22,347 nucleotides of DNA from Botryllus schlosseri (taxonomy: Eukaryota; Chordata; Ascidiacea; Stolidobranchia; Styelidae), in assembly GCA_000444245.1 (NCBI GenBank), contig ATSW01124771.1, positions 1 to 22,347 on the forward strand, written 5' to 3'. Positions 10,827-19,203 of the stretch are shown here, in pieces (position 1 is the first letter of the stretch; each line of letters begins with the position of its first letter). The notes beneath the pieces were generated by a model. That model did no database searches. It was not told the DNA's origin and saw nothing but the letters and a program-made list of their open reading frames with translations. The translations under genes were made by a program, and so were the position numbers.

Positions 10827-10988
10827 CAAATCTGTTTGAAGCTTCTTTATTGTGTGCCCCTCCATGCCTGCGGATCCGCCTAACAAGTCTATTCAGGTGA
10901 TCTCCGATAACCCATTCATAGAATGGATAGTCTTTGATTTTTTTTTCGCGGAAGCCAAGCCAATGCTGTAACTCTTCGGAAGTAAGCT
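10827..10988 (-). CDS. ZNFX1: ZNFX1-like helicase, linker exon
   Basis: A 162-base exon with acceptor TTTATTTTCAG and donor GTTAGT, phase 1 on both sides. The protein reads LTSEELQHWLGF, then REKKIKDYPFYEWVIGDHLN and a basic stretch RLVRRIRRHGGAHNKEA. It corresponds to the ZNFX1 helical linker after the CYTNHALDQFL half, where vertebrate proteins have similar Trp-rich words (for example EWLGLG). The similarity is moderate, but splice borders and phase fit the exons on both sides exactly. It has no Met and is short, so it is easy to miss. The phase 1/phase 1 symmetry means the exon could be skipped without a frame change. Confidence 0.86.
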
Positions 10989-12102
10989 CTGAAAATAAAT
11001 ATCTAATTTATTGGGTATAGCGGGGATAAGAGACTATTTGGTACCACAAAGACTCCATATCACAGTGTTGACCAGATATTCTCAGAGTCAGCGTTTTCGA
11101 TCTATGGTGATATGATATTACGTCCTATTCCTGAAACTGAAAATATTCGGTATTCTCAGAGTCGGTGAACATATTCTATTATCAGCAAGATATGATGTCG
11201 GCTTACGAATATGATAAAAAATTCATCTGTAGGCCTAAGTCATTGAATCATTCACAGGAAAGTACAGACTCTAATACCATTCATGAAATCTGTTGTGTCG
11301 ATAATTTATCGCACAACTATCCAAACAGATTTCGCGTCGTTAGGAGAGGTCGTTTACAGTTTATTGGTGTGCCTTGGAGTCAACTTTATTCAGTCAACCT
11401 AGTTTGTACCAACAGAAAGAGCTTGTGTAGCATCTAAAAATAGTACATTGAGCTTGGGCGATCTCTTCGCTCCGAATATTCGAAATTTCATGCCGGAGAT
11501 GTCATATTTAGTGATCGACAATTTTTTTGAAATCTCTGCTAGTTGCTATTGATTGCACCTGACAAGTCAGCCGGAGATAGTCGGGTTTATTTGAATATGA
11601 ATATACTATTCAATTAAAATAGTTTATGGGGAAATTTCTAGAGATGACTGCCGTTCATTTTTATTCCGTTTGGTATTTTTCAATTTACACAGCGTAGTCA
11701 TCTTGCACTGTTTCAGGAAGAATATTTTTCGCCTAAACATCAAACAAAAATGCCAATGTGATTGTCACACACCATTTCATATCTTAGTCATAATCAACGA
11801 CCATAGAGTGCAGGGGATCAGCTGGCAATGGCGATGTTGGACATCTAAAAAAGACTTCACACAAAATGTTGCATCCTCGGTCAGCAGATTGCCTGAAGCC
11901 ATAACTATGTGAAAAAAAAAATGGATTCGAAAGATCTCGACCAAAATGGACCGACAGATTATAGGCCGAAACTCATGATGAGGATTCATCTTAAAGCCGA
12001 ATAATCTTGTCTCGGTATTGCCATATATCAAACAGAATAATCAGCGTTCTGATGAATATTTACAGCAAATCGGGACAAAATTGATACATTTAATTATATT
12101 TG
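10989..12102. other. Intron sequence, no gene recognised; one imperfect hairpin
   Basis: Part of the 2493-base intron between exons 10827-10988 and 13482-13667. No transposon ends are recognised. An imperfect inverted repeat lies at 11285-11333: outer arms GAAATCTG/CAGATTTC and inner arms TTGTGTCGATAA/TTATCGCACAA. The 90-codon plus frame at 11165-11437 has no recognisable similarity. Confidence 0.5.
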
Positions 12103-13346
12103 AAGTGGTTCTCAAACTTTTCCAAAAAATTCACGAAACAGTGCCTTGGCAATTTTGTGAATGACTCAAGGTCGCTAACACAATCAACACAAAACAAAAC
12201 GTATTATGTTTGGTTGCGTTTTTGAGAAGGCAACTCTAATACGACTCACATTCAACCGATTCAAATTCACATTCAGCCCTCTAAAACGGTGGTCGTGGCC
12301 CTCAAGACGATTAACCTTCTTGGGGACGAATCCTTCAGACCCCTCTCACCCCTTACGAGTAATTCTATCACTGCCCTTTCTACAGCCTATTAACAAACGG
12401 TACTGTGTGATTCACAAATTAACAGAAACAGCTGGCAGCAAACGCATGACTTAATAATTTGCTTATATCGGCGTTGTAAGCACTAACCAACCAGTGTTAT
12501 GAAGATCTGTGTGCAGTTATTTTCTTGTCATGTGAAGCGCAAAGTTTATTAGAGTTAGGGAATCAATTTTGTCAATACTAATAATTATGGTACTTTGTTA
12601 AGCATGTTATTGTTTCTTGGACTCCTATTGATTGTCGCTACTTGAAGGATATTGGAATCGATCACACGTTCAAGACTAAACTAACGAAAAAATTCCTTTC
12701 AATTCATATTTCTAAACGGGGATCATTATTTCCTCCGCGGGTTACATTTGTACCGCGCGGGGCTTAGATTAGGGCTATTCGATGCTCGAACATACCAGTA
12801 TCGAAGATTTGGGTCAACATGCGGTGATTATTATGGACGACCGCTTTATCGCCAGTGATCTCTTTGGTAGCGCACTTCTCGTTTAGTCTCATGTTGGCCA
12901 AACCTTCGAATAGTTTTTGGTCGGAAATAGGCAGTGCCATAATGGCGATGATGTACCAGTGGGTTCCGCACCGCTAGAACGAAGTATGTCAACGGCCACA
13001 AGTGATGATTTCATAATTGCTAGTATAGATAGACTTATCTCCGTAAAGATATGAGTAATTTCTTTGGGAGTGGGTATACGCCCAATGAAATCGAGAAATG
13101 AATATAGTGACACTATATAGTGACACGCGAAACGAAACTCAAATATAATTCTGCACCAATAATAATCATCTACTTTATATTGATTTAAGTAATGTCGGGG
13201 AAATATCGAGTTTGGTTGAAAAATAAGTTGAAGTTGCCTGAAATTTTTCATGTTCCAAAATTAAGTTTCTTTCGATCTTTCGAAGTTTCCGAACGAATTT
13301 CGCTGTTCCAAAAATTGTCTGGCGGAATCCAGTTTGAGAACCGCTG
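12103..13346 (-). mobile_element. hAT terminal-repeat pair (CAGTGGTTCTCAAACT type) enclosing coding-like DNA
   Basis: Left end AAGTGGTTCTCAAACTTTTC; right end, read inversely, CAGCGGTTCTCAAACTGGAT. These are two forms of one common hAT terminus in inverted orientation 1.24 kb apart. The flanking 8-mers tatatttg and tgctacac do not match, so either the duplication has decayed or the two ends belong to separate insertions. No transposase is seen. The interior has an open, coding-like minus frame around 12766-12973. Confidence 0.5.
12796..12903 (-). CDS. Possible 108-base cassette exon of the helicase gene, unassigned
   Basis: A minus frame is open from 12973 down to 12761 and looks coding: LANMRLNEKCATKEITGDK followed by AVVHNNHRMLTQIFDTG. 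It is cut by a strong GTATGT donor at 12795. An acceptor-like TATTCGAAG ends at 12904, giving a 108-base exon of phase 1/phase 1, the same phase as the intron it lies in, so it could be included between exons 13482-13667 and 10827-10988 without changing the frame. A second acceptor TTCGTTCTAG just before 12973 would give a longer, phase-0 exon that does not fit the neighbours. I recognise no family; no counterpart is known to me in vertebrate ZNFX1. Alternatives are a host gene fragment carried between hAT ends, or chance. Confidence 0.35.
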
Positions 13347-13481
13347 TGCTACACCAAAGTCGATATGCCCAACTTCGTCGGTATTTCACCCCACCGCAAT
13401 TAAAACTTCATAATATAGATATTGTAATGGTTTGCTAGCTTCATATTTAGGGTATCCTATTAATATTGTATAAACTGTTAC

Positions 13482-13667
13482 CTCTCAACGATTCTGATCG
13501 TGTAAATTGTTGTAGCAATCTCGATGATACGTGGCGATCATCCAACATCCGAACACCGCAATGAGACTCGAGAATCGCAGTATTCTTTGGTAATATCTCG
13601 CGTGCCAGCCTTTGCATTTGAACTGTAATTTCATTTGATAACTTAGCAGCTACTAACATGCGACTCA
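13482..13667 (-). CDS. ZNFX1: ZNFX1-like helicase, exon after the CYTNHALDQFL half
   Basis: A 186-base exon with acceptor TACTTCATGCGCAG and donor GTAACA, phase 1 on both sides, fitting the exons at 17327-17556 and 10827-10988. The protein includes SRMLVAAKLSNEITVQMQRL, then AREILPKNTAILESHCGVRM and DDRHVSSRLLQQFTRSESLR. TAILES-HCGV matches the vertebrate 'KTLECTMRGV' block that follows a helical stretch after the QFTLREL motif, as I recall it. The length between QFTLRE and this block (about 45 residues) is similar to the vertebrate one (about 35). The open frame extends upstream to about 13713, but the phase and the pyrimidine-rich tract select the acceptor at 13668. Confidence 0.83.
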
Positions 13668-14225
13668 CTGCGCATGAAGTAGTATAGATTTCAAAGGTTT
13701 CATCAAATCGCACGGCACTGTTGAGTCAGGAGCTATCGTACAAGAGTTAAAGTCACCCGAAGTTCTTCCAAGCATTGGAAAATCGGTGTGTGCCAGACAT
13801 GGGGAATCGTGATTAGTAATCTGGATTACGACAAATACACCATTTTCAAGTGCCGGTAATCGTAATAGCAATTCATTACATTCAAAAAAAATCCCGAAGT
13901 AATCGTAATATACTATTTCATATAGCTACCGGTAAGCGATTTCTTTGTGAAAAAACTTTACTTTTTATCTGCACAAGGATCATGACATAAACTGAAAATT
14001 TGAGACCAATGATGAGTGCGATTTATAACAGGTTATTGATAGCAGAAAGGTCGGATTTAGAAACGCCACTGCTCATCATTATATCACAAGTATTAGCTTG
14101 GCTCGTCATTGTGTAACGAATTGCTCACACGCCGTAAATAGATATGCCGTGTACAATTGTACATTGTACATGTAGTAGTGTGATTGTAAGAGCAGCATTG
14201 TGCCTTGTATCAGGTTATCAACACA
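13668..14225. other. Intron sequence, nothing recognised
   Basis: Start of the 3659-base intron upstream of the exon at 13482-13667. A 68-codon minus frame at 13665-13871 is open but has no family match and no splice phase that joins it to the helicase exons, so I leave it unassigned. Confidence 0.5.
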
Positions 14226-14233
14226 CTCCAGAG

Positions 14234-15522
14234 CAGAGGTGGTCAAAGTAGTCAAGAAAGCTACTCAAGTAGAAATAGAAGTAGCGACGAAAAAATCTAC
14301 TCAAGTACGGGAGTAGGAGTACTTCTTCCATAAGCAACCTAAAACTACTTGAAGTAGAAGTAGAATTGACTGACTTTAAATCTACTCAAGTAAGTAATTA
14401 GTTGTGAAAATGATCGTGATTCGTTCGCATGGATTGTCAAAAGCTGCAAATTGAGCTATGCAAACGGTGCAGAGCTTGATTCATATTGATGCATACCACG
14501 AGGTATCCAATTTTCGACGGCATAAGCATTCGTCCACACCATGGAATGAAAATGATAGTATTGATATGGAAATGCGATACTGATCCTCTCTTTACTCGAA
14601 CAGCACGTTTTAGAAAATATCATGGTGTGGCGCCTTCCCCCATATTATATGAGCCGTGGTTTAGTCGAAGAGCAATACGGAGAAGTTGTATAGGATACGC
14701 TGTAAACACTTTGCGCGATTAGCAAACGCGCAACGAGTAGTAAAATATGGTGGATCATAAAAATGCCATATTGTGTAGCTTTACTTCCGGAAATTAAAGG
14801 CATTACCACAATTGCTTTTATACTTTAACATGTATGTCATCCAGACAAAAGAAGTGATATACCTACTAATTCGAACTCAAAGTATGATACTGGGAATTGA
14901 AAGTGAAATATAAATACTACTTCTAAAAGCGGAAATGTATTTCATGTATTTAGTCCAGAAAGTTTCAAAGGTGTTATGCTAAAACAGGTCTAAAACTGAA
15001 AAAAGTCCGAGTCCACTTTTCCAGATTAGGACACGCCATGGACTGCCAGTTTACGATATGAAAAGTAAATGGTATATTGCGAAACATAAGTTTGAAACCT
15101 TATGAAATATTTCATCACAGCATGTATGGCTCATCATATGGGCGACAATGCGGTGTGAACGGAACCACGCAACCTGCAACCTAAATTATATTCATCAATA
15201 TTTTCGTGAAATCATACTGGTCACTCCATATCCATTTTGCGCGAAGCGTTAGGAAAATTCTGGGCTTTACTCAACTTTTATGAAAATTAAATGTTGATAC
15301 TCCTTAAAACAACCCCGAAAATCCTCAGGCTATCTTCCTGGTTGGAGGATTAAACTACTTCTATTTGACAAACTGAAAATAGCGAAAAGTAAGTAAGTAG
15401 ATCACAACATATTGCCAAGTAGAAGTAGCGAAAATAAGATCTACTTGAGTAAGTACCAGAAGTAGGGGAAAACTACTCAGTACTTCGAAAAGGTAGAAGT
15501 ACTTCGTTACTGACCACCTCTG
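14234..15522 (+). mobile_element. hAT MITE, copy 2 (AGTAGAAGTACTT family)
   Basis: Left end CAGAGGTGGTCAAAGTAGTC, right end inverse of CAGAGGTGGTCAGTAACGAA. Perfect duplication ctccagag at 14226-14233 and 15523-15530. 1289 bases, collinear with 3905-5132 over its whole length with substitutions and small indels, including an extra piece near 14987-15020 (AACTGAAAAAAGTCCGAG). The interior carries no transposase and shared frames are not preserved, so both are passive copies moved by a transposase encoded elsewhere. Its ends match each other better than those of other hATs here, suggesting relative youth. Confidence 0.94.
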
Positions 15523-15530
15523 CTCCAGAG

Positions 15531-16274
15531 ACCACTTCCTCGCAGCAGGACAACCACCGCAATTTCATAGTAACGTATATATGGATGTTTGATTATGCTT
15601 AGTTAAACGCAGTTCGACCGTTGATGCTTGGCTAGCAGTATATAGGCCCATTCACGTACGCCTGGCTTATATCTCAGATTTTCTACTTGTCAAATTCCAC
15701 ATCGCAGCATTAAATATCAAAGGCAGCTGATAAAAATCATAATTGAGCCGTTATATTTTCCGTTACTCATATAACAGCAGATCGAAATATCTGTATTAAG
15801 TGGATTGTAGCCAAAATTTCATGTTCACTTCATCTTATTCTCATTTGGTGAGCTGAAGGAGGTGGTGTCTTTAAAAGTTTAAGGTTAGAAATTCAGAATT
15901 ATAATATTTTCAGGCGGGGCCGTTGTTATTATTACTTTTTTGTATGTTCTAAATTCATGACCTCCCATCTGCTATATATCAAAAGATGTTGGAGTCGCCG
16001 AAACGTAGTTGGAGTCGCCGAAACGTAGTTGGAGTCGCCGAAACGTATCGGCCTATTAGAAAATTAAAGAAAACTTCCGTGAGACGGGCACAGAAATTGT
16101 CATTCCTGCAAGGGGCGCATCGATTTCATTCAATTACCTCAGTGGATGCTCGGGTGAAATTTATTTCGAGCGGCACAAGTTGAAAGAACAGGACTATTCC
16201 TCGCGCCCATTCAGCTCGGCTATGAACAATGAACACGCATACAATGTTTCGGACAAGGGGTTTCAATATGGTAG
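15531..16274. other. Intron sequence with one short minisatellite
   Basis: Between the MITE and the next hAT remnant. Apart from the threefold 20-base repeat at 15988-16047 nothing is recognised. The 65-codon plus frame at 15986-16183 is only the repeat plus flank. Confidence 0.5.
15988..16047. repeat. 20-base minisatellite, three perfect units
   Basis: The unit GTTGGAGTCGCCGAAACGTA occurs three times head to tail without a mismatch, then breaks off at TCGGCC. The word GGAGTCG recalls the GGAGTC arrays at 20245-20446 and 22145-22312, but the rest of the unit differs. Confidence 0.95.
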
Positions 16275-16590
16275 CGTACTCAACTCGAATTAACTCAAGT
16301 CATCTCAAATTTTCCTATTTCGAGTCAATTTGAAGTTACCAATATATTCCGTTTCAATCTTAACAGTTAATGTGCAGACGCAGATGGATGTGTATAATGT
16401 ACATAGACTACATTCCGTGAAATGTCTGAGATGTTTTGAATGATTTTGCACAAAGAAAAAAAATTGGAATGACCTATCAAAAATTTGAATCTGAGCAACG
16501 GGACGTTTCATATTCCTCATAGGTCGATTATAAGTCAAGTCAAGTCATTTTATTGCAGTCATAAGGACTAATAGAGTCGTCCCAACACTG
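16275..16590 (+). mobile_element. hAT remnant, relative of the GACTCGAGTC element
   Basis: The right end GAGTCGTCCCAACACTG is the inverse of the CAGTGTTGGGA terminus seen at 3397. Inside it are worn ACTCAAGTC, AAGTCAAGTCAAGTC and CGAGTCAATTTG words. The left terminus is not found, so it is truncated or decayed and the left border is approximate. Confidence 0.6.
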
Positions 16591-16628
16591 CCAGACACAG
16601 ACGAGCTGCATCCCAATATTCTTTAGAG

Positions 16629-17261
16629 CAGGGGTGTCAAACTCAAGTTGCGTCGCGGGCCGGATTGAAGCCTTCAAATCGCTCGCGGGCCGGACCGGTC
16701 AATTTATTCCATAATGTTACCTTAAGATTATTGGCCGTATTCATTTGAACACTCAATTATACAGTCTACAGATCATTGGGTTCTATCCTATCAACACCTT
16801 TATTCGCAAACAATGACATTGGCAAAATGTAGATTAATGGTCGGTTGAATACGGTTGTATAAATTGCTAAAACATTGACTTCAACGACGATATACGCTAA
16901 GATTGCTTTATTTTGGTCGTATTCTGGCAATAGTCCTGTGCATACTTTGCGAAGAATACACGAAATTTAACTGTAAACGCAGACGTTGGGACTTGGCTTA
17001 TTATTATTATATCGCGATTCCGGTTTTCCTGTAAGTCGAGCAGCTGCTAAGTCATAAGCGAAAATATTGTGCGACCACAGACATGTTAAATATATTTTGT
17101 GTAACAGATATGTTCTACACTGCATATTCCGGTTTCTAACTGGCGTTTTCACTTCTGTGAATAAACCACGTTTTAGTCCTTTTTACCACAAAACTCTGAT
17201 CTCGGTGTCCACTTTTTCCATTGTCGGAATGGGGTCGCGGGCCGTATGTTTGACACCCTTG
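16629..17261 (+). mobile_element. hAT MITE, CAGGGGTGTCAAACTC type
   Basis: Left end CAGGGGTGTCAAACTCAAGT followed by TGCGTCGCGGGCCGGAT; right end inverse of CAAGGGTGTCAAACATACGG. Perfect duplication ctttagag at 16621-16628 and 17262-17269. 633 bases, no coding capacity. This type of terminus is widespread in animal hAT families. The element ends 66 bases from the helicase exon at 17327, making it the closest insertion to an exon in the window. Confidence 0.92.
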
Positions 17262-17326
17262 CTTTAGAGTAATGAATACAAAAATATCTCCAAGCAACAC
17301 ACGAAACTTTAGGCAAAATCTCTAAC

Positions 17327-17556
17327 TTTTCAGCATCTCCATTTCCCTTCCAGTCATTTTTGCTTTCTCTGTGTCTTTGATTTCACGCAAGGTAAACTGT
17401 TGCAGTGCATCGTTCTGGCAACGTCCCCCGATTCGGACTATTTTTTGCGTGAACTTGACAATCTCCGTCAGAAACTGATCCAGTGCGTGGTTCGTGTAGC
17501 ATACAACGAGAATCGGGAAATGAGAAACACTATCTTCCACGTTGCCGATCAGAGAC
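17327..17556 (-). CDS. ZNFX1: ZNFX1-like helicase, exon with motif Ia (CYTNHALDQFL)
   Basis: A 230-base exon with acceptor CCAAATTGTAG and donor GTTAGA, entering in phase 2 and leaving in phase 1. The split Trp codon (TG|G) joins it to the Walker A exon. Sequence in order: SLIGNVEDSVSHFPILVVC, YTNHALDQFLTEIV, KIVRIGGRCQNDALQQFTLR. ILVVCYTNHALDQFL is a signature of ZNFX1-type helicases, and VRIGGR with QFTLRE follows at the expected spacing. The end EKAKMTGREMEMLK is helical and less conserved. The open frame runs a few codons past the donor to a stop, with no meaning. Confidence 0.95.
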
Positions 17557-17739
17557 CTACAATTTGGAATAGCAATTTCACTGGATTACGGCTTGCAAAT
17601 ATAATTCTGTACGCCAGTAATTGAGCATATACTTTCGTCTCACATAAGTTATTAATATATAAGTATATAATATTAGAAAGTAAATCCCACTACAAATCTT
17701 AAAATCTTAAATGTGCCGAATAGCACAAGCATTTTTCCA

Positions 17740-17821
17740 ACTACTAAGAATTGCTTCACGGGCCGGATGAAATCGTCTGGCGGGCCGGATGCGGCCTACA
17801 GGCAGTATGTTTGACCCCTCT
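17740..17821 (+). mobile_element. hAT right-end remnant in a 549-base intron
   Basis: CGGGCCGGATGAAATC, CGGGCCGGATGCGGCC and GTATGTTTGACCCCTCT form the inner and outer part of a right end of the same class as 16629-17261. The matching left end is not found within the intron (17557-18105), so this is a truncated piece with an approximate left border. It explains part of why this intron is larger than the 64- and 86-base introns upstream. Confidence 0.6.
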
Positions 17822-18105
17822 AGACTACAGAAATTATCATGGAACCGTCAGTCGGGCTCTGGTTATTTATATTCACAATAAAATTATCAGATGCGATGTT
17901 AAAAAGCTGCGTCACAGTTTTATCGGTATTTAAACTCAGTTTGTTGGCAAGTCCTTGAGAGATTTTGAAAAGTTTACTTCGCCTTGGTCGCAGTATGAGC
18001 ACATTTCATTTCATCAATAATTTTTAGCACATGGTGAGACATTGGAATGGAACAAAGTAAAAGACTGGTTACTCAGGTTATAGGCATAAGCTGCTTTTTC
18101 ATTAC

Positions 18106-18295
18106 CAGACTTTCTTATTCCGCAGCAAAAGGTTCATGATTGCAATTCCGACGTGAGTTTTCCCGGTTCCTGGCGGTCCTTGGATAATCGATAGTTCGTT
18201 GGTTAAAGCCAATTTCAAAGCAGCAGCTTGCGACTCGTTCAACCCGAGTTCATCGTGCGTCGGCCATTCCTGGCCAAGAGGATCAATGGACTTGT
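18106..18295 (-). CDS. ZNFX1: ZNFX1-like helicase, Walker A exon
   Basis: A 190-base exon with acceptor AAACTTTAG and donor GTAATG, phase 1 in and phase 2 out. The protein runs KSIDPLGQEWPTHDELGLNE, then SQAAALKLALTNELSIIQ, the nucleotide-binding loop GPPGTGKT, and HVGIAIMNLLLRNKKVW. The pattern L-x-x-SQ-x-AL before a GPPGTGKT loop is that of UPF1/ZNFX1 helicases (Q motif and motif I). The Lys and Thr that bind the ATP phosphates are present. It has no Met, so it is absent from a Met-to-stop view. The order Walker A, then CYTNHALDQFL, then EEAAE across exons confirms minus-strand transcription. Confidence 0.95.
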
Positions 18296-18381
18296 CTAAA
18301 GTTTAACGTATACATGTGTCAACGTTAAAACAATCCGAGTCTCATTTCAAGTACAAGAAGTAGGCTCTAAACATAACCGAC

Positions 18382-18507
18382 CTTCGCCTGTAATTGATGC
18401 GAAATTATATCCGAGCCGTTGCCCAGTTTCCGGTCGCAGGTAAAGCGGTGATCGTATGTCTTTCGCGCAGCTGACGATATACCTTTCCAGCGGAAGGCTA
18501 TGAGTGT
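18382..18507 (-). CDS. ZNFX1: ZNFX1-like helicase, exon before the Walker A exon
   Basis: A 126-base exon, acceptor GATAATTCAG, donor GTCGGT, phase 1 on both sides. Protein: THSLPLERYIVSCAKDIRSP, then LYLRPETGQRLGYNFASITG. It matches the vertebrate ZNFX1 block with 'PFQRNIVEC' and a Tyr-Asp-Phe motif about 25 residues later. The intron before it is 64 bases and the one after it 86 bases, which I take as the native intron size of this gene. The open frame continues upstream through the short intron, so the acceptor was chosen by phase and by where homology stops. Confidence 0.9.
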
Positions 18508-18571
18508 CTGAATTATCAGTGTATTTGATTGTACTTGCTAAAGAAGAATCAAATTTTCGCCATTCCTTTAC

Positions 18572-18731
18572 CCTTAAGCCCAGCAAGGACGTGTCTGTAA
18601 GTTTCAAAATATGCTTCCGACTCGACAGCGATGTACACTTTCTTCAAATCGATTGAAAATACGCCTTCTGACGGAGCTGGTCTGCTTGGCCCAGGCACGT
18701 CTATTTCAAGCGTCAGTGAATTAATATCCGG
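18572..18731 (-). CDS. ZNFX1: ZNFX1-like helicase, most upstream secure exon (part)
   Basis: The 3' border is a GTAAAG donor in phase 1. The protein reads DVPGPSRPAPSEGVFSIDLK, then KVYIAVESEAYFETYRHVLA and GLK. VESEAYFETYRHVLAGL is nearly the vertebrate ZNFX1 'VETTAYFEAYRHVLEGL', so the family and frame are certain. In this frame a TAA at 18732-18734 closes the frame upstream, and no acceptor of the right phase with a good pyrimidine tract is evident between the stop and the homology. The start given is therefore only the limit of the open frame. The coding sense seems to carry on beyond it in another frame (see 18732-18843). Confidence 0.87.
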
Positions 18732-18843
18732 TTACGCCTAACCTTCGTGAGAAGAGGTGGCCATCGGTCAGCAACAAAACACTACTTCGGCTTATAGCTC
18801 AAGTGGGTTGTCTCCACTTATGGAAAGTGACTGTTTCAGATCG
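18732..18843 (-). pseudogene. ZNFX1: Disturbed upstream part of the same ZNFX1-like exon
   Basis: Minus-strand translation gives VTFHKWRQPT, then a TGA (18799-18801), then AISRSSVLLLTDGHLFSRRL. The spacing of F-x-x-W and the hydrophobic SVLLL block equals that of the vertebrate ZNFX1 segment 'KFVRWQNSKRLLYGSLVCMS', with the TGA falling on an Arg position (CGA to TGA would explain it). This frame ends at a TAA at 18721-18723, while the secure exon downstream is read in a frame shifted by one. So there is one in-frame stop and one frame change. A candidate acceptor TACATCAG lies at 18844. Possible causes are sequencing error in draft data, a defective allele, a decaying gene, or splicing that I cannot see. 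Homology here is weaker than in the other exons. Confidence 0.45.
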
Positions 18844-19195
18844 CTGATGTATGTATGTATTCATGTAATTACCTACTACTTCAAAAGCTTAGCAGATCTA
18901 CTGATACTTACTCATTGCCTACGTCTAGCCCGCAGGACGGCAACCCGTGGGTCTTTCACGCATCTGCTGCGGCTCGTCGCAGCTTAGAAACATAGCAAAT
19001 GTATTTCAAATGAATAATTATCAACAAATGATATTTCTCTTTATTGATTTTCTTTCCTCGCGAGCGTTTACTTTCATTCTATTGCGTAGTATTGTTGCTG
19101 TTGCGACATTTCATTTTCAAATTGATTGTGACGTTTACGAGATCAGTAAGTTTTCGGGCGTTATGCGGTGGAGTCGCATGTGATCAAATGCAGTG
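18844..19195. other. No exon recognised; possible worn hAT piece
   Basis: CTAGCCCGCAGGACGGCAAC followed by CCGTGGGTC near 18926-18954 resembles the inner part of a hAT end, but no termini are visible. No upstream ZNFX1 exon is recognised on the minus strand, although one is expected here or beyond the window. Confidence 0.4.
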
Positions 19196-19203
19196 TTCTC
19201 AAT

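Noticed and set aside
13668-13871. An open minus frame upstream of exon 13482-13667 (LPALENGVFVVIQITNHD and onward).
   Set aside because: Phase rules select the acceptor at 13668; adding this stretch breaks the frame with the exon at 17327-17556, and no similarity is seen.
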